A DNA stretch of 6,512 nt from a bacterium (GTDB taxonomy: Bacteria; Tectomicrobia; Entotheonellia; Entotheonellales; Entotheonellaceae): the NCBI GenBank assembly GCA_027294925.1, contig JAPULM010000195.1, positions 1 to 6,512 on the forward strand. Direction: 5' to 3'. The notes under the pieces are model-generated. The model worked only from the letters and a program-made list of their open reading frames with translations. It did not search any database and had not been told where the DNA came from. Numbering within the stretch: position 1 is the stretch's first letter; the number at the start of each line of letters is the position of its first letter. Below are positions 5,174-6,512 of the stretch, piece after piece. The position numbers and the translations under genes are program-made.

Positions 5174-6313
5174 TTAAGCGGAGTCACGCCAACTTGGCGA
5201 TTGATCTATAAAGCGTTCTGGGGTGCAAAGGTCGATGGGCAAGAGGGTGTGTCCTGCTGTGATCAGATCGGCAATCGCCTTGCCAATGCCCGTGCTAAAT
5301 AAGATGCCTTTTTTGGCGCCCCCTGTTGCCAGATAAGCATTATCCCATCCCGGGGCTTTGCCGATAATGGGCAGCCAATCTGGCGCCACGGGGCGCAGAC
5401 AGGCCGTTTGCTGCACGAGTCGGGCCTCTGCTATGGCCGGCATCAGACCTATTGCGTTATGGTGTAACGTCTGGCGGGCTGACTCACTCACGTTCCGGTC
5501 AAACCCCTTCCATTCTTCGGTAGAGGCACACCAGACTTGTGGTCCTGGACGGCTACAGAGAAGGATGTCGGACGCGATAATGTCGTGCTCGAGCGCAGGA
5601 CCGGGCAACGTCATGCGTAAAATTTCCCCTTTCATGGGCTCGATAGGCATGGCGCAATTCAACCAGGGTTCAACGGCTTTGGACCAGGCACCCATGGCCA
5701 ATACGACGTGATCACAGGAGATGACGCCATCCTCCAATATCACTGCAGTGATTCGTTCTTTTGAACGCTGTAGGTTGTGCACTGTGCCTGTCCGTAGGGT
5801 CGCACCCGCTCGTTCTGCTGCCTCTGCCATGAGCACGGTGAACAATTGGCTATCAACGACGCCATTACCATGGAGATACAGGCCACGGCAGATATGCGCA
5901 GCCAGTCGCGGCTCTAGGGCATGCAATTCGTTGTCATCCAGCCAGTGGGCGGAAAACCCATCGGTTGCTTCATAGATCTCTAACATGTCCTGTAACTCGG
6001 ATCCAGCAGTTTCATCATCGGCCATCCTAATCATCGAGATGATCCGATGGTGGCAGTCTCGCCCGGTGACACTCTGGAGTACCTCCCACAACGTCAGGTG
6101 CAACCGAAACGAGGCCAGCGCAAGCGGGCGTAGAACCGGAAGGAATCCATGTAACGGATTGACCCCGCCAGCTGAATAGCCGGATGCCTGCGAGCCCACT
6201 CCCTCACGCTCAACCAACGTCACATTGACACCGGCACGGGCCAGATAATAGGCCGCAGCACAACCGGCTGCCCCTCCACCCACAATGACGACATCACTCG
6301 CTTCCGACATCAT
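5174..6313 (-). CDS. FAD-dependent oxidoreductase, DAO family (glycine oxidase / sarcosine oxidase-like)
   Basis: A cytoplasmic flavoenzyme of 379 residues, full length for the family, which oxidises the C-N bond of amino acids or other secondary and primary amines. The N-terminal FAD-binding Rossmann fold shows 'DVVIVGGGAAGCAAAYYLARAG' in two parts: the G-x-G-x-x-G loop at 12-17 and the ribose-binding acid E35 at the end of the second strand (VTLVE). 'GAWS' (208-211) is the second FAD contact. The C-terminal block has 'LRPVAPDWLPIIG' (306-318) and 'YLATGGAKKGILFSTGIG' (327-344), typical of glycine-oxidase-like members that close over the isoalloxazine ring. The substrate is uncertain: no thiamine genes are nearby, so a ThiO role is not supported. 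Two ATG codons stand in tandem. AGAGGA (6317-6322) is three bases from the first and six from the second (6310), so translation may begin at M2. It is the first whole gene of the minus-strand series. Confidence 0.9.
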   Translation of the reverse strand: MMSEASDVVIVGGGAAGCAAAYYLARAGVNVTLVEREGVGSQASGYSAGGVNPLHGFLPVLRPLALASFRLHLTLWEVLQSVTGRDCHHRIISMIRMADDETAGSELQDMLEIYEATDGFSAHWLDDNELHALEPRLAAHICRGLYLHGNGVVDSQLFTVLMAEAAERAGATLRTGTVHNLQRSKERITAVILEDGVISCDHVVLAMGAWSKAVEPWLNCAMPIEPMKGEILRMTLPGPALEHDIIASDILLCSRPGPQVWCASTEEWKGFDRNVSESARQTLHHNAIGLMPAIAEARLVQQTACLRPVAPDWLPIIGKAPGWDNAYLATGGAKKGILFSTGIGKAIADLITAGHTLLPIDLCTPERFIDQSPSWRDSA

Positions 6314-6512
6314 GATTCCTCTTTGGCATACGGCATCGCCTCCGTCGCTAATCAGTCTTGCTTGGTATCGGACCCTGTACCGCCTCCAGCCACTGGCCTA
6401 TGATTTCCCATACTCGTCACGGTGGTTCGGTCAGCGCCAGCTTAGCATACAGCCCTATCCATGTCCCCTCGCATGCTCCGCTTGGACCTCTGGTAGTAAC
6501 TGGCCGAAAGTG
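6314..6512. other. Upstream region of the DAO gene, no gene recognised
   Basis: The minus-strand frames close after 18 to 31 codons from the right edge and none carries a recognisable motif; an upstream gene could end here, but I cannot show it. The region should hold the DAO promoter. Only the AGAGGA ribosome binding site (6317-6322) is clear. A short GGAGGCG sequence occurs twice on the minus strand, too short to interpret. Confidence 0.4.

Noticed and set aside
1..6512. CRISPR array, tRNA/rRNA, complete insertion sequence, toxin-antitoxin or defence operon
   Set aside because: No regularly spaced repeats, no cloverleaf or rRNA-like sequence, no transposase motif and no terminal inverted repeats were seen on either strand.

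Overview
This is a moderately GC-rich bacterial window. Every sizeable gene lies on the minus strand, so transcription runs from high to low coordinates. The catabolic and accessory content (PhyH-type dioxygenase, deaminase-type amidohydrolase, DHA2 exporter, TetR regulator, DAO-type flavoenzyme, and pieces of a PBP/4,5-dihydroxyphthalate-decarboxylase-like protein and an ACMSD-like amidohydrolase) resembles the large accessory genomes of uncultured bacteria such as Tectomicrobia ('Entotheonella') or related soil and marine lineages. That assignment is inference from gene content only; no taxonomic marker gene is present.

Layout in transcription order. 6314-6512: no gene recognised. 5174-6313: intact FAD-dependent DAO-family oxidoreductase. 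5032-5130: only the first 32 codons of an amidohydrolase_2 (ACMSD-like) gene, with a good ribosome binding site. 4588-4971: the ligand-binding half of a TetR regulator, without its DNA-binding half. 2722-4545: DHA2-family MFS exporter with an unusually long C-terminal tail. 2695-2868, plus strand: an internal piece of a PBP-like gene, lying antisense under the last 48 codons of the exporter. 2600-2686: the last 28 codons of an HU/IHF-type DNA-binding protein, followed by a hairpin at 2525-2559. 2163-2599: no intact gene. 750-2162: intact amidohydrolase. 79-696: PhyH-family dioxygenase cut off before its last conserved block. 1-155: the amino-terminal part of a PBP-like protein in another frame, running off the left edge.

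The striking property is that three intact-looking genes (DAO, exporter, amidohydrolase) are separated by ends and middles of other genes joined almost without spacers, with no transposase, integrase or tRNA in view. A 21-bp sequence spanning the exporter start codon also occurs between the amidohydrolase and phyH genes. There it sits behind a better Shine-Dalgarno sequence than the exporter has now, as if an exporter start had once been there. Either this is a natural hotspot of illegitimate recombination and gene decay, or the contig is a chimeric assembly; the sequence alone cannot decide.

Functionally, the three whole genes suggest oxidation or deamination of small nitrogenous compounds plus efflux, but no defined pathway can be named. 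I found no CRISPR array, RNA gene, complete mobile element or convincing novel defence system.
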